From an uncultured Solobacterium sp. (GTDB lineage Bacteria > Bacillota_I > Bacilli_A > Erysipelotrichales > Erysipelotrichaceae), in NCBI GenBank assembly GCA_938041275.1, contig CALISH010000164.1, positions 1-22,656 on the forward strand: a stretch of DNA of 22,656 nucleotides. Direction: 5' to 3'. The notes under the pieces are model-generated. The model worked only from the letters and a program-made list of their open reading frames with translations, was not told the origin of the DNA and made no database searches. Position numbers and translations under genes: made by a program. Below are positions 1-8,055 of the stretch, in pieces (position 1 is the stretch's first letter; every line of letters begins with the position of its first letter).

Positions 1-79
1 GCCCCATCCTTCTTTACAATCGTTTTTTCAACACCCCATCTAATTTTGGAGCGCCGAGAATATGTCTTTGTTTGTTTAA

Positions 80-3000
80 TTATTCAGAAGTTTCTTCGTC
101 TTGAACTCTCTTCTTGAATAAGAGTCTGTTATAACGCTTTTCGGCATCCTTACGAGCCTTCTCAAATAACTTGTCTGCTTCTTCTTGGCCTAATACCTTA
201 GGTAAGTTGAAGTAACGAGCTTCGTTGAGTAAGAACTCTGTGAACTTGGAGAAGTCTGGAGTACGAGAGTCAATCTGTAATGGCTTCTCAAGTCTTGGGT
301 CGAAGCGGTAAAGAACTGTGTAACCACAAGCAACCGCATTCTTCTGAACGTTAGGCATGTTAATCAAGCCACCCTTAATACCGTGCTCTAAGCATGGTGA
401 GTAAGCGATGATAATTGATGGTCCCTTATAGCTTTCAGCTTCTTTGAATGCCTTGATTGTCTGTGACTGGTTAGCACCCATAGATACCTGTGCAACATAA
501 GCTGTACCGTATTCCATGAAGATCTGACCAATATCCTTCTTAGCACCCTGTTTACCACCGGAAGCAAACTTCGCAATAGAGGAAGCCTGAGATGACTTAG
601 AAGATTGTCCACCTGTATTGGAGTAAACTTCAGTATCAAGTACTAATACGTTTACATCTAGGTTATTAGCCATTACATGGTCTAATCCACCGTAGCCAAT
701 ATCGTAAGCCCATCCGTCACCACCGATGATCCAAACAGACTTAGAAACAAGGTCTCTTTCAAGTTTGAGTAATTCTTTAACCTCTTGGTTAGAAGAAGAC
801 TTAACTTGTTCAATTAACTTGTTAACGATTGTTCTTTGAACTTGACGGTCGTCATTTGCAGCGATATAAGCTTCAAATGATGCCTTTAAGTCAGCTTCAA
901 CCTTATCAAGATTATCTTCCATAATCTTGAGGATACGAGCACTCTTGTATGACTGTGCAATTGCCATACCATAACCGTATTCAGCGTTGTCTTCAAATAA
1001 TGAGTTAGCCCAAGCAACACCTTCACCATTTTCATCCTGTACGAATGGGTTTGTTGGAGTAGCAGAGCAGTAAATCATTGAGCAACCTGTAGCATTGGCA
1101 ATCAACATATCTTTACCGAATAACTGAGAAGCTAAACGATAATAAGGAGCTTCACCACAGCCTGGACAGCTACCAGATACTTCAAAGTACGGCATCATTA
1201 ATGATACGCCACCTTCAGTATTGTTATTGCCATATTCCTTCTTATATGTTGTGTGCTTGTATAGATATTCAGCAACTGGTTCTTGACCTAACTGAGTCTT
1301 AACATCAACAAATGATAATGCCTTAGTAGGACATACTGTAATACATACACCACAGCCTACACAGTTACGTGTAGATACTTGAATTCTAAACTTAAGGTTA
1401 GCTTCCTTAGCTCCCTTATATGCAGGAGAAGGATCCTTCAATGTTAATTCAACATTGTTTTCAGCTGCAATCTTCTGAGCTGTAGCAGCTTCTTCTTCAT
1501 CCATTAAGAATGAGCGGATTGTTGCGTGAGGACATGCAAATCCACACTTACCACATTGGATACACTTATCAGCTTCCCATTCAGGAACAAGTGTAGCAAT
1601 TGTTCTCTTCTCTTCAAAAGCAACATTAGGCTTTAATGTACCATCTGTTACACCAAACTTCAAGAAAGCAGATACTGGCATATCTTGACCCTGTAAGTGA
1701 TTGATTGGTGTTACATGTTCATCAAAATATGCATCACCAGTTGTTCCCTTAACAGACTTATCAAACTGTAAGTCAGCCCAAGCTGGATCTACAGTTACTT
1801 CTACGATTCCAGAAGCACCTGTTTCGATAGCCTTGATGTTCTTATCTACAACATCCTGTCCCTTACGAGCATATGTATGACGAGCAGAATCCTTCATTAA
1901 TTCTAAGGATGTGCTATATGGCATAATCTGTTCATTTAAGCGGAAGAACGCTGCCTGTAAGATTGTATTTGTGAAACGTCCCATTCCTGTATCTTGCGCA
2001 ATCTTAGTTGCGTTAATGATATAGAACTTCGCATGACGTCTAGCAAGTCTAGCTAAGATACGGTTAGGTAATCTATCCGCGATTTCTTCTGCTGGGATAG
2101 TTGTGTTGAGTAAGAATGTTCCACCTTTCTTGAGGTCGCGAATCATATCAAACTGGAAGCAGTAACTATCTAATGAACAAGAGATAAAGTCAGCCTTATC
2201 AATGTAGTATGGACTGTGGATTGGGCTCTTACCAAATCTTAAGTGAGAACGAGTTACACCACCAGACTTCTTTGAGTCATATGCAAAGTAAGCCTGTGAG
2301 TAAAGATCTGTATTGTTACCAATAATCTTAACTGTTGACTTGTTAGCACCTACAGTACCATCAGAACCCAAACCATAGAAAATACATGATGTATAATCTG
2401 CATCAACTGTAATGTCAACTGGTTCAATTGAAAGATTTGTAACATCATCTTCAATACCAATTGTGAACTCTTCCTTTGGAGAATCCTTCTTCAATTCTTC
2501 AAATAGCCCATTGATATGAGATGGATTTGTATCCTTAGAAGATAGACCATAACGTCCACCAACGATTGTTAGACCCTTGATATCACGTAAAGCATATACA
2601 ACATCTAAGAATAATGGTTCACGAGCACCCTGTTCCTTTGTACGATCTAATACAGCAATCTTCTTAACAGTTGCTGGAAGAACAGACTTCAAGAACTCAA
2701 CAGAGAAAGGACGATATAGGTAAACCTTAATTAAACCTACTTTTTCGCCTCTCTTAACGAGTGTGTTGATTGTTTCTGTAATTGTATCTGTTACAGAGCC
2801 CATAGCGATAATGATACGTTCAGCATCAGGAGCACCTACATATGTAAATGGTGCATAGTTACGACCTGTATGCTCAGAAATCTTCTTCATATAATCAGCT
2901 ACTACCGCTGGAATATTTGCGAAGTGATTATTTTGAGCTTCGGCAGCCTGGAAGAAGATATCATCGTTCTGTGTACCACCACGAACAACTGGGTTTGTAT

Positions 3001-3643
3001 GTGGGTTTAGTGCTAAAGCACGGAACTCTTCTAACTTCTCTTGGTTAACTAAACTTCTTAAGAAGTCATAGTCCATCACTTCAATCTTATCGATTTCGTG
3101 TGATGTACGGAAACCATCAAAGAAATGCATTACTGGTACACGCTGATCAATTGCGACCAAGTGTGCAACACCAGCTAAATCCATACAGTCTTGTACGGAG
3201 TGTGAACAGATCTGAACAATACCTGTTTGGCGACAAGCATAAATATCAGAGTGATCACCGAAGATACTTAATGTGTGTGTAGCTAAAGTACGAGCTGCTA
3301 CGTGGATAACTCCTGGTAACATTTCACCCTTTAACTTGTAAATATTTGGGATCATTAATAATAGACCCTGTGAAGCTGTAAATGTTGTAGCTAAAGAACC
3401 AGCCTGTAATGCACCGTGAATTGCTCCGGCAGCACCACCTTCAGACTGCATTTCCACAACCTTAACACGATCTCCAAACACGTTCTTACGACCTGCTGTT
3501 GACCATGCATCAACATTTTCCGCCATTGGCGATGACGGTGTAATTGGATAAATACCGGCTACTTCCGTAAAAGCATACGCGGCGTGGGCAGTTGCGGTAT
3601 TACCATCCATAGCTTCGAAAACTTTTTTGTTTTCAGTACTCAT
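80..3643 (-). CDS. nifJ: Pyruvate:ferredoxin (flavodoxin) oxidoreductase, single-chain
   Basis: This 1187-residue protein converts pyruvate and CoA to acetyl-CoA and CO2 and passes electrons to ferredoxin or flavodoxin, a central step in anaerobic energy metabolism in the cytoplasm. All domains of the single-chain family are visible. The N-terminal pyruvate-binding domain has YPITPSSPMAE near residue 32. The ferredoxin-like domain has two [4Fe-4S] motifs, CIQCGKCGFACPH near 692 and CVGCGVCITVCP near 760. The thiamine diphosphate domain has GGDGWAYDIGYGG near 973 followed by YSNTGGQSSKSS. The proximal cluster ligands are the two cysteines of SCPGCGE near 826, one of GCSMIYC near 850 and the one in SPCLEHG near 1083. 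Length is normal for the family. The start follows an AAGGAGG site, 5 bases before ATG. It is monocistronic as far as visible, with its own upstream promoter region. Confidence 0.97.
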   Translation of the reverse strand: MSTENKKVFEAMDGNTATAHAAYAFTEVAGIYPITPSSPMAENVDAWSTAGRKNVFGDRVKVVEMQSEGGAAGAIHGALQAGSLATTFTASQGLLLMIPNIYKLKGEMLPGVIHVAARTLATHTLSIFGDHSDIYACRQTGIVQICSHSVQDCMDLAGVAHLVAIDQRVPVMHFFDGFRTSHEIDKIEVMDYDFLRSLVNQEKLEEFRALALNPHTNPVVRGGTQNDDIFFQAAEAQNNHFANIPAVVADYMKKISEHTGRNYAPFTYVGAPDAERIIIAMGSVTDTITETINTLVKRGEKVGLIKVYLYRPFSVEFLKSVLPATVKKIAVLDRTKEQGAREPLFLDVVYALRDIKGLTIVGGRYGLSSKDTNPSHINGLFEELKKDSPKEEFTIGIEDDVTNLSIEPVDITVDADYTSCIFYGLGSDGTVGANKSTVKIIGNNTDLYSQAYFAYDSKKSGGVTRSHLRFGKSPIHSPYYIDKADFISCSLDSYCFQFDMIRDLKKGGTFLLNTTIPAEEIADRLPNRILARLARRHAKFYIINATKIAQDTGMGRFTNTILQAAFFRLNEQIMPYSTSLELMKDSARHTYARKGQDVVDKNIKAIETGASGIVEVTVDPAWADLQFDKSVKGTTGDAYFDEHVTPINHLQGQDMPVSAFLKFGVTDGTLKPNVAFEEKRTIATLVPEWEADKCIQCGKCGFACPHATIRSFLMDEEEAATAQKIAAENNVELTLKDPSPAYKGAKEANLKFRIQVSTRNCVGCGVCITVCPTKALSFVDVKTQLGQEPVAEYLYKHTTYKKEYGNNNTEGGVSLMMPYFEVSGSCPGCGEAPYYRLASQLFGKDMLIANATGCSMIYCSATPTNPFVQDENGEGVAWANSLFEDNAEYGYGMAIAQSYKSARILKIMEDNLDKVEADLKASFEAYIAANDDRQVQRTIVNKLIEQVKSSSNQEVKELLKLERDLVSKSVWIIGGDGWAYDIGYGGLDHVMANNLDVNVLVLDTEVYSNTGGQSSKSSQASSIAKFASGGKQGAKKDIGQIFMEYGTAYVAQVSMGANQSQTIKAFKEAESYKGPSIIIAYSPCLEHGIKGGLINMPNVQKNAVACGYTVLYRFDPRLEKPLQIDSRTPDFSKFTEFLLNEARYFNLPKVLGQEEADKLFEKARKDAEKRYNRLLFKKRVQDEETSE

Positions 3644-3819
3644 ATGTCCTCCTTCATAATACTTTCATATATTATAAGACTAAAACATATGAAATAATAG
3701 ACATTTGCGCAATAAATACACTATTCCCCACTATTTTTCCATGATTTTTTTACAACCTAAAATGTTTAACTAATATTGTTTTATAAATGTAATCTAATTT
3801 GTTTATTTCTATGTCACTG
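3644..3819 (-). promoter_or_regulatory. Upstream region and putative promoter of the pyruvate:ferredoxin oxidoreductase gene
   Basis: This AT-rich gap of about 175 bases holds a perfect minus-strand TATAAT at 3671-3676, which would start transcription near 3664, about 20 bases before the ATG. No good -35 hexamer lies at the usual distance. The -10 is bracketed by a perfect 8-base inverted repeat, ATATGAAA at 3663-3670 on the minus strand and its partner TTTCATAT at 3687-3694. Farther upstream are two AATAGTG copies exactly 10 bases apart (3719-3725 and 3729-3735). The promoter call rests on the -10 and its position only. Confidence 0.5.
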
Positions 3820-3849
3820 TATATAAAAAGAAGTCCTAAGACTTCTTTT
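3820..3849 (-). terminator. Rho-independent terminator after yneF
   Basis: On the minus strand a perfect 10-bp stem (AAAAGAAGTC paired with GACTTCTTTT, loop TTAG) spans 3826-3849 and runs into a T-rich tail. The stem begins inside the yneF stop codon. It separates yneF from the oxidoreductase gene. Confidence 0.85.
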
Positions 3850-4057
3850 ATTGATTCATGGATTTCATAACAGAACGAATCTGTGCCTCACTTGGCTTAC
3901 GTCCCATTTGCATAAACATTGCACGAACCATCTTCTCATTGATTGGTGGATTTTCCTTCAGCTGCTTTTCGAAATACTTTCTTGTTAAGAAGAATGTTAC
4001 GATTGCACCGATTAATCCTCCAGCAATGAAGAATCCTAATGAACTCCAAAATTCCAT
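3848..4057 (-). CDS. yneF: YneF-family (UPF0154) small membrane protein
   Basis: This 69-residue protein belongs to the UPF0154/YneF family, whose function is not established. One transmembrane segment covers about residues 6-25 (LGFFIAGGLIGAIVTFFL), followed by a basic RKYFEKQ stretch and the family signature NPPINEKMVRAMFMQMG and KPSEAQI. The C-terminal part is expected to be cytosolic. Length and motif order match the Bacillus subtilis protein. An AGGTGG ribosome binding site precedes the ATG. It lies 78 bases downstream of the lipoprotein gene, has its own likely promoter in that gap, and is closed by a terminator. Confidence 0.93.
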   Translation of the reverse strand: MEFWSSLGFFIAGGLIGAIVTFFLTRKYFEKQLKENPPINEKMVRAMFMQMGRKPSEAQIRSVMKSMNQ

Positions 4058-4090
4058 AAATTACACCACCTATTCTTCATGTACCTTGTT

Positions 4091-4119
4091 ATTTTATCTT
4101 GTTTTGTACATGCTTGCAA
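4091..4119 (-). promoter_or_regulatory. Putative sigma-A type promoter of yneF
   Basis: Minus-strand TTGCAA (4114-4119) is separated by 17 bases from TAAAAT (4091-4096). Each hexamer is one or two bases off consensus and the spacing is ideal. The predicted transcript starts near 4084, about 25 bases before the yneF ATG. Confidence 0.6.
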
Positions 4120-4135
4120 CGGCTAAAACAGTGTT

Positions 4136-4717
4136 TTATTTTGCTGAGTCCTTCGCTGTAGTGATTTTAATTAAATCTGCGTAGATGTTATAAATTTTTT
4201 GATACTGCTCTTCTGTCATTTTTGGATTTACATCTAAATCATAATCATCCAAGATACCTACATGGAAATCTACAACTCTACCATTCTTAACCGCCATAAC
4301 ATCAGGAATGTATAAAGATTTTCCTCCCTGTTGGTTTTCGAGATATGTTACATCAATAAACTCTTCAACCTTTTCGCGATACCGTGTAAATTCTTCTTCT
4401 GTCTTGTAGAACTTTCTACTTACGTCTACATAGTAAACTGTAACCCCCGCATCCTTAGCAGCTTGATTTAATACCGCAAATGCTTTTTGACTATAGCGTG
4501 AGTCAGGTTTCGCAAATACCATTACACCTGAATATTTATTTTCAAAGAATGTAATAGCGGATGGTAATGAAATCTCCTTAATGGATGGTTCCTTGTCTGT
4601 AATCTCAGTAAATTGTGAGATACTGCCATCTGTTACATAGTCTAATTTATATTGTTCCTTCGGTGTGCAGCCAAGCATAAATACACATAGAACAATCATC
4701 ACTAACTTCTTCATCAT
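4136..4717 (-). CDS. Thioredoxin-fold lipoprotein lacking the redox cysteines
   Basis: This 193-residue protein has a short basic N-terminus, a hydrophobic segment and a lipobox-like MLGC with Cys17, so it is probably a lipoprotein anchored on the outer face of the membrane. The mature part looks like a thioredoxin fold: a strand and turn, VMVFAKPDSRYSQKAF near 70-85, then VTVYYVDVSRKF, and the cis-proline region IPDVMAVKNGRVVDFHVG near 140. In relatives that act as disulfide reductases or isomerases the turn is CxxC; here it reads S-R-Y-S, so both cysteines are serines and thiol chemistry is unlikely. The start is well placed, with AAGGAGG 6 bases upstream of ATG; a second ATG follows at once and cannot be excluded. 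It resembles the thioredoxin-like proteins sometimes annotated as bacteriocin accessory proteins, but no bacteriocin genes are nearby. The precise role is unknown. Confidence 0.8.
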   Translation of the reverse strand: MMKKLVMIVLCVFMLGCTPKEQYKLDYVTDGSISQFTEITDKEPSIKEISLPSAITFFENKYSGVMVFAKPDSRYSQKAFAVLNQAAKDAGVTVYYVDVSRKFYKTEEEFTRYREKVEEFIDVTYLENQQGGKSLYIPDVMAVKNGRVVDFHVGILDDYDLDVNPKMTEEQYQKIYNIYADLIKITTAKDSAK

Positions 4718-4748
4718 TGAATTCCTCCTTCAACACCATCATTTTATC

Positions 4749-4771
4749 AAAAAGTCGGTATTATACCGACT
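4749..4771 (-). terminator. Rho-independent terminator of the 6S RNA candidate
   Basis: A perfect inverted repeat with 9-base arms, AGTCGGTAT at 4763-4771 on the minus strand and ATACCGACT at 4753-4761, is followed by five Ts. It also ends any readthrough from hisS-aspS, since no other terminator follows aspS. The middle of the repeat spells TATAAT (4760-4765). Confidence 0.85.
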
Positions 4772-4933
4772 CAAACAAATATTAAGACCGAAGGTAGATA
4801 TAGTTCCCTCTTCTGTCGAGGTGGGTGTCCTTGGTAAAACTTCTGGATCCTCGCTCGCAACGAGTTTTCACTCCATCTTACGCAATCAGAACTCCCTTAT
4901 ATCATATTGTAGGAAAAATATGTTTCCTCCGGC
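4749..4933 (-). ncRNA. ssrS: Probable 6S RNA
   Basis: Between aspS and the lipoprotein gene lies a structured, non-coding transcript of about 185 nt with its own extended -10 promoter and a terminator. The ends pair: GCCGGAGG near the 5' end matches CCTTCGGT near the 3' end. A further pairing, GATAT with ATATC and AGTTC with GAACT, lies inside. Between them are small hairpins, GAGT-GAAA-ACTC and CCTC-GACAGAA-GAGG. This is the long, interrupted rod expected of 6S RNA, which binds and sequesters RNA polymerase holoenzyme. Established synteny supports it: Bacillus subtilis 6S-1 RNA, about 190 nt, is encoded just downstream of aspS. No covariance model was run; another structured RNA is possible. 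The 5' end is inferred from the promoter. Confidence 0.72.
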
Positions 4934-4939
4934 ACATGT

Positions 4940-4948
4940 ATTATAGCA
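4940..4948 (-). promoter_or_regulatory. Extended -10 promoter of the 6S RNA candidate
   Basis: Minus-strand TGCTATAAT is a perfect extended -10 element (TATAAT at 4940-4945, TG at 4947-4948). The -35 region is weak. It sits 30-odd bases after the aspS stop codon, so the RNA is likely transcribed on its own as well as by readthrough from aspS. Confidence 0.65.
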
Positions 4949-4979
4949 CTAGAGGGAAATAAGAATAGTCTTGACACTT

Positions 4980-6737
4980 TTATTTTTCTTGCTTAGAGAT
5001 TTCGATACCTAAAATATCTAATTGTTTCTTATCAACAACATTAGGTGCCTCACTCATAAGGTCAAAGGAACTATTTGTTGTCGGGAAGGCTACAACATCA
5101 CGGATGTTATCTGTACCAGCTAATACCATAATCAAACGTTCTAGACCAATACCAACACCACCATGTGGAGGTGTTCCATAACGGAAGGAATCTAAGAAGA
5201 AACCAAAACGTGCTTTTGCATCTTCTAGTGAAAGTCCAATCGCTTCAAATACCTTAGCCTGTAACTCTTGGCTATGAATTCTAATCGAACCAGATAAGAG
5301 TTCATATCCATTTAATACTAAGTCATAGGCACGTGAAGATACATGCCCTGGATCAGTGAATAGTTTATCTACGTCTTCTTCCTTTGGTGCTGTAAATGGA
5401 TGGTGTGCTGCTACCCAGCGCTCATCTTCTTCACTGTACTCAAACATTGGAAAGTCAGTAACCCAAAGGAACTTATAAGTTGTTTCAGTAGGAATTAAGT
5501 TTAGCTCATGGCCTAAACGTACACGTAATGCACCTAAGGATGCCTGTACGATTCTTGCATTATCTGCAATCACTAATACCAAATCGTTATTTGCAAGACC
5601 TAATTGTTCAACTAACTTCGCCTTTTCTTCCTCACTTAATACCTTAGCGATAGAACCAGTTAATACATTGTTTTCCATCTTGAGGTATGCAAGTGCCTTT
5701 GCCTTAAAGCCATGTTTTACAAAGTCTTGTAATTGATCTAGACCCTTACGACTATACTTATCAGCCGCATTCTCAAACTTCACGCAGTTTACAATTCCAC
5801 CGTTTTCAATTGTATTCTTGAATACTTGGAATTCTGTATTTTCAAATACAGACGTAATATCTTGAATTTCATTGCCAAAACGCATATCTGGCTTATCACT
5901 ACCAAAGCGTCTCATACATTCTGCCCATGGTATACGTACAAAATGGTCTTCTAGTGTATAGTTCTTTGTTTCCTTGAAGATATTTTGCATAAGGTCTTCA
6001 ACGACAGCGAAGATTGTATCTTCATCACCAAAGCTCATTTCAATATCAATCTGTGTAAATTCAGGTTGGCGGTCAGCACGTAAGTCTTCATCACGGAAAC
6101 ATCTTGCAATCTGGAAGTATTTCTCCATTCCACCAATCATCAATAACTGCTTATAAATCTGTGGTGATTGTGGAAGCGCCCAGAACTTACCATTATAGAT
6201 ACGAGATGGCACGAGATAGTCACGCGCACCTTCTGGTGTACTTCTCGCTAGGATTGGTGTTTCAACTTCTACAAAGCCTTGTTTATCCAATACATTTCTA
6301 GCAACCATGCATACCTTATGACGCAAGATTAAATTCTGCTGTAATACAGAACGGCGTAAGTCAAGATAACGATACTTTAAACGTGTATCTTCACTTGTAT
6401 CTGTGTCATCCGCAATTGTAATCGGAGCTGTTTCAGCACTGTTAACGATATTAACAGACTCAACATGAATTTCAATCTCACCTGTCGCAATTTTAGGGTT
6501 TGCGTCCTTGCGCTTTTCAACTGTACCTGTTGCCTGCAAGATGTATTCATTACGAACATCTTTTACTGCATCCGCAATACTTTCATCAAATGTTAACTGT
6601 ACGATACCACTACGGTCACGTAAATCAATAAATACAAGTGATCCTAGATTACGGCGCTTCGCAACCCAACCAACTAGCGTAACTTTTTCACCTACATTTG
6701 CCAGGCGTAAAGTACCATTTTCATGTGTTCTTTCCAT
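4980..6737 (-). CDS. aspS: Aspartate--tRNA ligase
   Basis: The 585-residue class II synthetase charges tRNA-Asp with aspartate in the cytoplasm. The N-terminal OB-fold anticodon-binding domain starts RTHENGTLRL and contains VGWVAKRRNLGSLVFIDLRD. The catalytic core has motif 2, FRDEDLRADRQPEFTQID, and motif 3, GVGIGLERLIMVLAG, near the C-terminus. A bacterial GAD insertion domain sits between them, which explains the length. I chose the ATG at 6737 because GGGAG lies 8 bases upstream and because it gives the family N-terminus; an in-frame ATG at 6752 has no site and would lie inside hisS. The start overlaps the hisS stop as TAATG, so the two genes are translationally coupled and share the T-box. 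Confidence 0.97.
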   Translation of the reverse strand: MERTHENGTLRLANVGEKVTLVGWVAKRRNLGSLVFIDLRDRSGIVQLTFDESIADAVKDVRNEYILQATGTVEKRKDANPKIATGEIEIHVESVNIVNSAETAPITIADDTDTSEDTRLKYRYLDLRRSVLQQNLILRHKVCMVARNVLDKQGFVEVETPILARSTPEGARDYLVPSRIYNGKFWALPQSPQIYKQLLMIGGMEKYFQIARCFRDEDLRADRQPEFTQIDIEMSFGDEDTIFAVVEDLMQNIFKETKNYTLEDHFVRIPWAECMRRFGSDKPDMRFGNEIQDITSVFENTEFQVFKNTIENGGIVNCVKFENAADKYSRKGLDQLQDFVKHGFKAKALAYLKMENNVLTGSIAKVLSEEEKAKLVEQLGLANNDLVLVIADNARIVQASLGALRVRLGHELNLIPTETTYKFLWVTDFPMFEYSEEDERWVAAHHPFTAPKEEDVDKLFTDPGHVSSRAYDLVLNGYELLSGSIRIHSQELQAKVFEAIGLSLEDAKARFGFFLDSFRYGTPPHGGVGIGLERLIMVLAGTDNIRDVVAFPTTNSSFDLMSEAPNVVDKKQLDILGIEISKQEK

Positions 6738-8002
6738 TATTTGTTCTCCCATTGTTTGAGTGTCTCTAATAACTCTTCTTGCTTGATTGTTACCTGTGAC
6801 TTATCAGAAATATTCTTTATATTCATTGTGTTGTTCTTGACTTCATCTTCACCAAGAATGACTACATATCTTGCGTGGTTACGATCTACACTCTTAAACT
6901 GTGCCTTCAATGAACGCTGTACAAGATTGGCTTCTGCACTATATCCAGCATGACGTAGCTGCTGTACTGTCTTTAAGACAGATGCACCTACATCGCCCAA
7001 ACCGATGACATACACATCACAAGAATTTTCATCTCCAAAATCATGCCCTTCCTCAGCCGCTAAGTTAATCAAACGTTCCATACCAATCGCAAAACCGATA
7101 CCGGACATCTCTGGTCCACCATAATACTCAACAAAGTGGTCATAACGGCCACCCGCAAAGATCGTAGCCTGTGCGCCACTGTCAGGTCTTGTGGATACGA
7201 CTTCGAAAACTGTATGTGTATAGTAATCAAGTCCTCTTACAAGATGATCATCTACTTCATACGGAATCTCTAACGCATCCAAACATGCAAGCACGCGATT
7301 GAAGTAGTTCTTAGATTCTTCATTTAAGTAATCCGCAAGCTTTGGAGCCGCATGCATGCATTCCTTATCGTGGTCTACTTTACAATCCAAAATACGCAAA
7401 GGATTCTGCTCATAACGACGATGGCAATCTCCACAAAGCTCTTCTAGATGTGGCTGAAAATATTCCTTTAAAGCTGTACGATACGCAGCTCTAGATGCGT
7501 CATCACCAAGTGTATTAATACATACTTTAATACTTGAGATACCCATTTGTTTCACAATGTCATATCCCAGAGCGATCGTTTCCGCATCTAATTCAGGAGA
7601 TTTTGCACCGATGTTTTCAATCCCAAACTGTGTAAACTGTCTCTGTCTTCCCTTTTGTGGATTTTCATGGCGGAACATTGCACCAAGATAATAGAATCTA
7701 CCAGGCATCTCCATTGAGCCATAAAGCTTATGTTGATCGAATGCACGAATTACACCGGCAGTTCCTTCTGGTCTCAATGTATAGGAATGTGTACCCATAT
7801 CAAATGTGTACATCTCCTTGTTTACCATGTCACTGGAATCATTTTCACGCTTAAATACTTTTGTCTCTTCAAAATATGGTGTACGGATTTCACGGTAACG
7901 ATAACGCTTTGTCGTTTCACGAATGACTTCTTCTGTGTGATGCCAACGATTCATCTCATCCGGTAAAATGTCGTAAGTTCCTCGTGGTGTTTGATAACTC
8001 AT
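6737..8002 (-). CDS. hisS: Histidine--tRNA ligase
   Basis: The 421-residue class II synthetase charges tRNA-His. It opens with the family signature YQTPRGTYDILP. Motif 2 is FRHENPQKGRQRQFTQFG, the histidine-binding motif LVRGLDYYTHTVFEV follows near residue 255, then AGGRYDHFV and motif 3, GIGFAIGMERL. The last 100 residues are the anticodon-binding domain. The start at 8002 has a perfect AAAGGAGG 8 bases upstream. The open frame continues 29 codons further upstream, but that stretch is the T-box and its terminator and is not coding. It is the first gene of a two-gene operon with aspS. Confidence 0.97.
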   Translation of the reverse strand: MSYQTPRGTYDILPDEMNRWHHTEEVIRETTKRYRYREIRTPYFEETKVFKRENDSSDMVNKEMYTFDMGTHSYTLRPEGTAGVIRAFDQHKLYGSMEMPGRFYYLGAMFRHENPQKGRQRQFTQFGIENIGAKSPELDAETIALGYDIVKQMGISSIKVCINTLGDDASRAAYRTALKEYFQPHLEELCGDCHRRYEQNPLRILDCKVDHDKECMHAAPKLADYLNEESKNYFNRVLACLDALEIPYEVDDHLVRGLDYYTHTVFEVVSTRPDSGAQATIFAGGRYDHFVEYYGGPEMSGIGFAIGMERLINLAAEEGHDFGDENSCDVYVIGLGDVGASVLKTVQQLRHAGYSAEANLVQRSLKAQFKSVDRNHARYVVILGEDEVKNNTMNIKNISDKSQVTIKQEELLETLKQWENK

Positions 8003-8028
8003 AGTTCTTTCCTCCTTTAAACAAATAT

Positions 8029-8055
8029 AAAAGCGTCCCTTTCCAAGGACGCTTT
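8029..8055 (-). terminator. Conditional terminator of the hisS-aspS T-box
   Basis: The 9-bp stem AAAGCGTCC (8047-8055) with GGACGCTTT (8030-8038), loop of 8 bases, is followed by a T-rich tail. It lies between the T-box motif and the hisS ribosome binding site. Confidence 0.9.

Noticed and set aside
1..79. Left edge after the oxidoreductase stop codon, including a plus-strand frame open from 3 to 104
   Set aside because: The plus frame runs antisense into the oxidoreductase gene and resembles nothing I know. No terminator, inverted repeat end or gene start is convincing in 79 bases.
3858..4184. Plus-strand frame of 108 codons over yneF and the lipoprotein end
   Set aside because: It is antisense to two well-supported genes and has no ribosome binding site or family resemblance.
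4665..4946. Plus-strand frame of 93 codons across the region after aspS
   Set aside because: It is antisense to the structured RNA candidate and includes its promoter and terminator; the composition is not protein-like.
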